Assembly (NCBI GenBank): GCA_964646495.1
Contig: CAZYEO010000001.1
Coordinates: 1-64,000, forward strand
From: HGM05232 sp964646495
GTDB taxonomy: Bacteria; Bacteroidota; Bacteroidia; Bacteroidales; Muribaculaceae
Direction: 5' to 3'
Length of the DNA: 64,000 bases
Positions 63,667 to 64,000 of the stretch are shown here, one piece after another. Position numbers and translations under genes: made by a program. Numbering within the stretch: the stretch's first letter is position 1; every line of letters begins with the position of its first letter. Below the pieces are notes generated by a model that saw only the letters and a program-made list of their open reading frames with translations, did no database searches and was not told the origin of the DNA.

Positions 63667-64000
63667 ATGGATAAGGAACGGAAATTGATTTTAGTGAGCA
63701 ACGACGATGGTATTTATTCAAAGGGATTGCTGAGTTTGATAGAATATGTAAAAGATTTTGGAGATGTGATTGTCGTAGCGCCAAGTTCGGCACAATCAGG
63801 TAAGTCGTCAGCAATTACAGTAGAAGAACCTTTGCGAGCAGTGCGAATAGATGATTATATGGGAGCAACCAGATATAAGGTGAGTGGTACACCCGTAGAT
63901 TGTGTGAAATTAGCAATGCATACGCTATCTCCACGTCGTCCTGACTTAGTCATTTCGGGTATCAATCATGGTGGAAATACCGGCATCAGTACCATATATT
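63667..64000 (+). CDS. surE: 5'-nucleotidase SurE (partial, runs off the right edge)
   Basis: 111 residues from ATG 63667 read MDKERKLILVSNDDGIYSKG at the start, with the metal-binding Asp-Asp of the SNDDG motif, then VAPSSAQSGKSSAITVEEPL, YKVSGTPVDCVKLAMHTL and ISGINHGGNTG with the metal/phosphate-binding asparagine. SurE dephosphorylates 5'- and 3'-nucleoside monophosphates, often in stress survival. The C-terminal half lies outside the window. Confidence 0.95.
   Translation, partial: MDKERKLILVSNDDGIYSKGLLSLIEYVKDFGDVIVVAPSSAQSGKSSAITVEEPLRAVRIDDYMGATRYKVSGTPVDCVKLAMHTLSPRRPDLVISGINHGGNTGISTIY

Noticed and set aside
1..64000. CRISPR arrays, rRNA genes, prophage or conjugation genes
   Set aside because: No regularly spaced repeats, rRNA segments, phage structural genes or Tra/Mob genes were seen in the window.

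Overview
The window is about 64 kb of an AT-rich Bacteroidales (Bacteroidota) chromosome. Supporting signs are SusC/SusD-type proteins, type IX secretion (T9SS) C-terminal sorting tails on six secreted proteins, a PCMD-domain protein, and many promoters of the Bacteroidota form TTG-N19-TAnnTTTG, several exact. The family cannot be fixed from sequence alone; a gut-type Bacteroidales such as Muribaculaceae or Odoribacteraceae fits the T9SS tails and the steroid genes.

Layout. (1) 1-1.8 kb: XRE-cupin regulator followed by an AMP-binding acyl-CoA synthetase that runs off the left edge. (2) 1.9-4.1 kb: a lone GH97 glucosidase. (3) 4.3-7.9 kb, minus strand: a compact four-gene operon of a eukaryote-like steroid 5-alpha-reductase, an old-yellow-enzyme-type flavin reductase and two short-chain dehydrogenases. 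This matches the gene set reported in gut Bacteroidota for turning 3-oxo bile acids and steroids into 5-alpha/3-beta products. (4) 8-31 kb: mostly housekeeping genes (topA, YfhO, methyltransferase, ElaA-type GNAT, a broken lipocalin, GMP-type guanylyltransferase, PpiD/SurA-like foldase, metK with a SAM-II-type riboswitch leader, K+/H+ antiporter, rplU-rpmA, ychF, a GT2), plus a frameshifted T9SS cargo gene, an unpaired TonB receptor and an AI-2E/PerM permease.

(5) 31.8-55.3 kb: a polysaccharide utilization locus for beta-1,3-glucan. A membrane-spanning one-component LuxR-type regulator is divergent from susC-susD, a secreted binding protein, two GH16, a GH3, a GH128, a discoidin-domain protein and a 1982-residue GH81 enzyme. 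GH81, GH128 and GH16 would cut the polymer outside or at the surface, SusCD would import oligosaccharides and GH3 would finish them to glucose. Internal hairpins and terminators split the operon into tiers. The whole locus is bracketed by a perfect 43-bp direct repeat, lying between a permease gene and asnA that are otherwise divergent neighbours, so it looks like an inserted cassette.

(6) 56.8-60.2 kb: a 3.4-kb island at the 3' end of tRNA-Asp, bracketed by a perfect 100-bp direct repeat that contains the last 12 bases of the tRNA and its terminator. It has no integrase and carries a PIN-like nuclease plus two divergent small envelope proteins. (7) 60.4-64 kb: alanine dehydrogenase, a SulP anion transporter and the start of surE.

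The best candidates for follow-up are the steroid operon, the integrase-less tRNA-Asp island with its PIN protein, the 43-bp repeats around the glucan locus, the metK leader with mutually exclusive pairings, and two poly-T frameshifts in secreted-protein genes.
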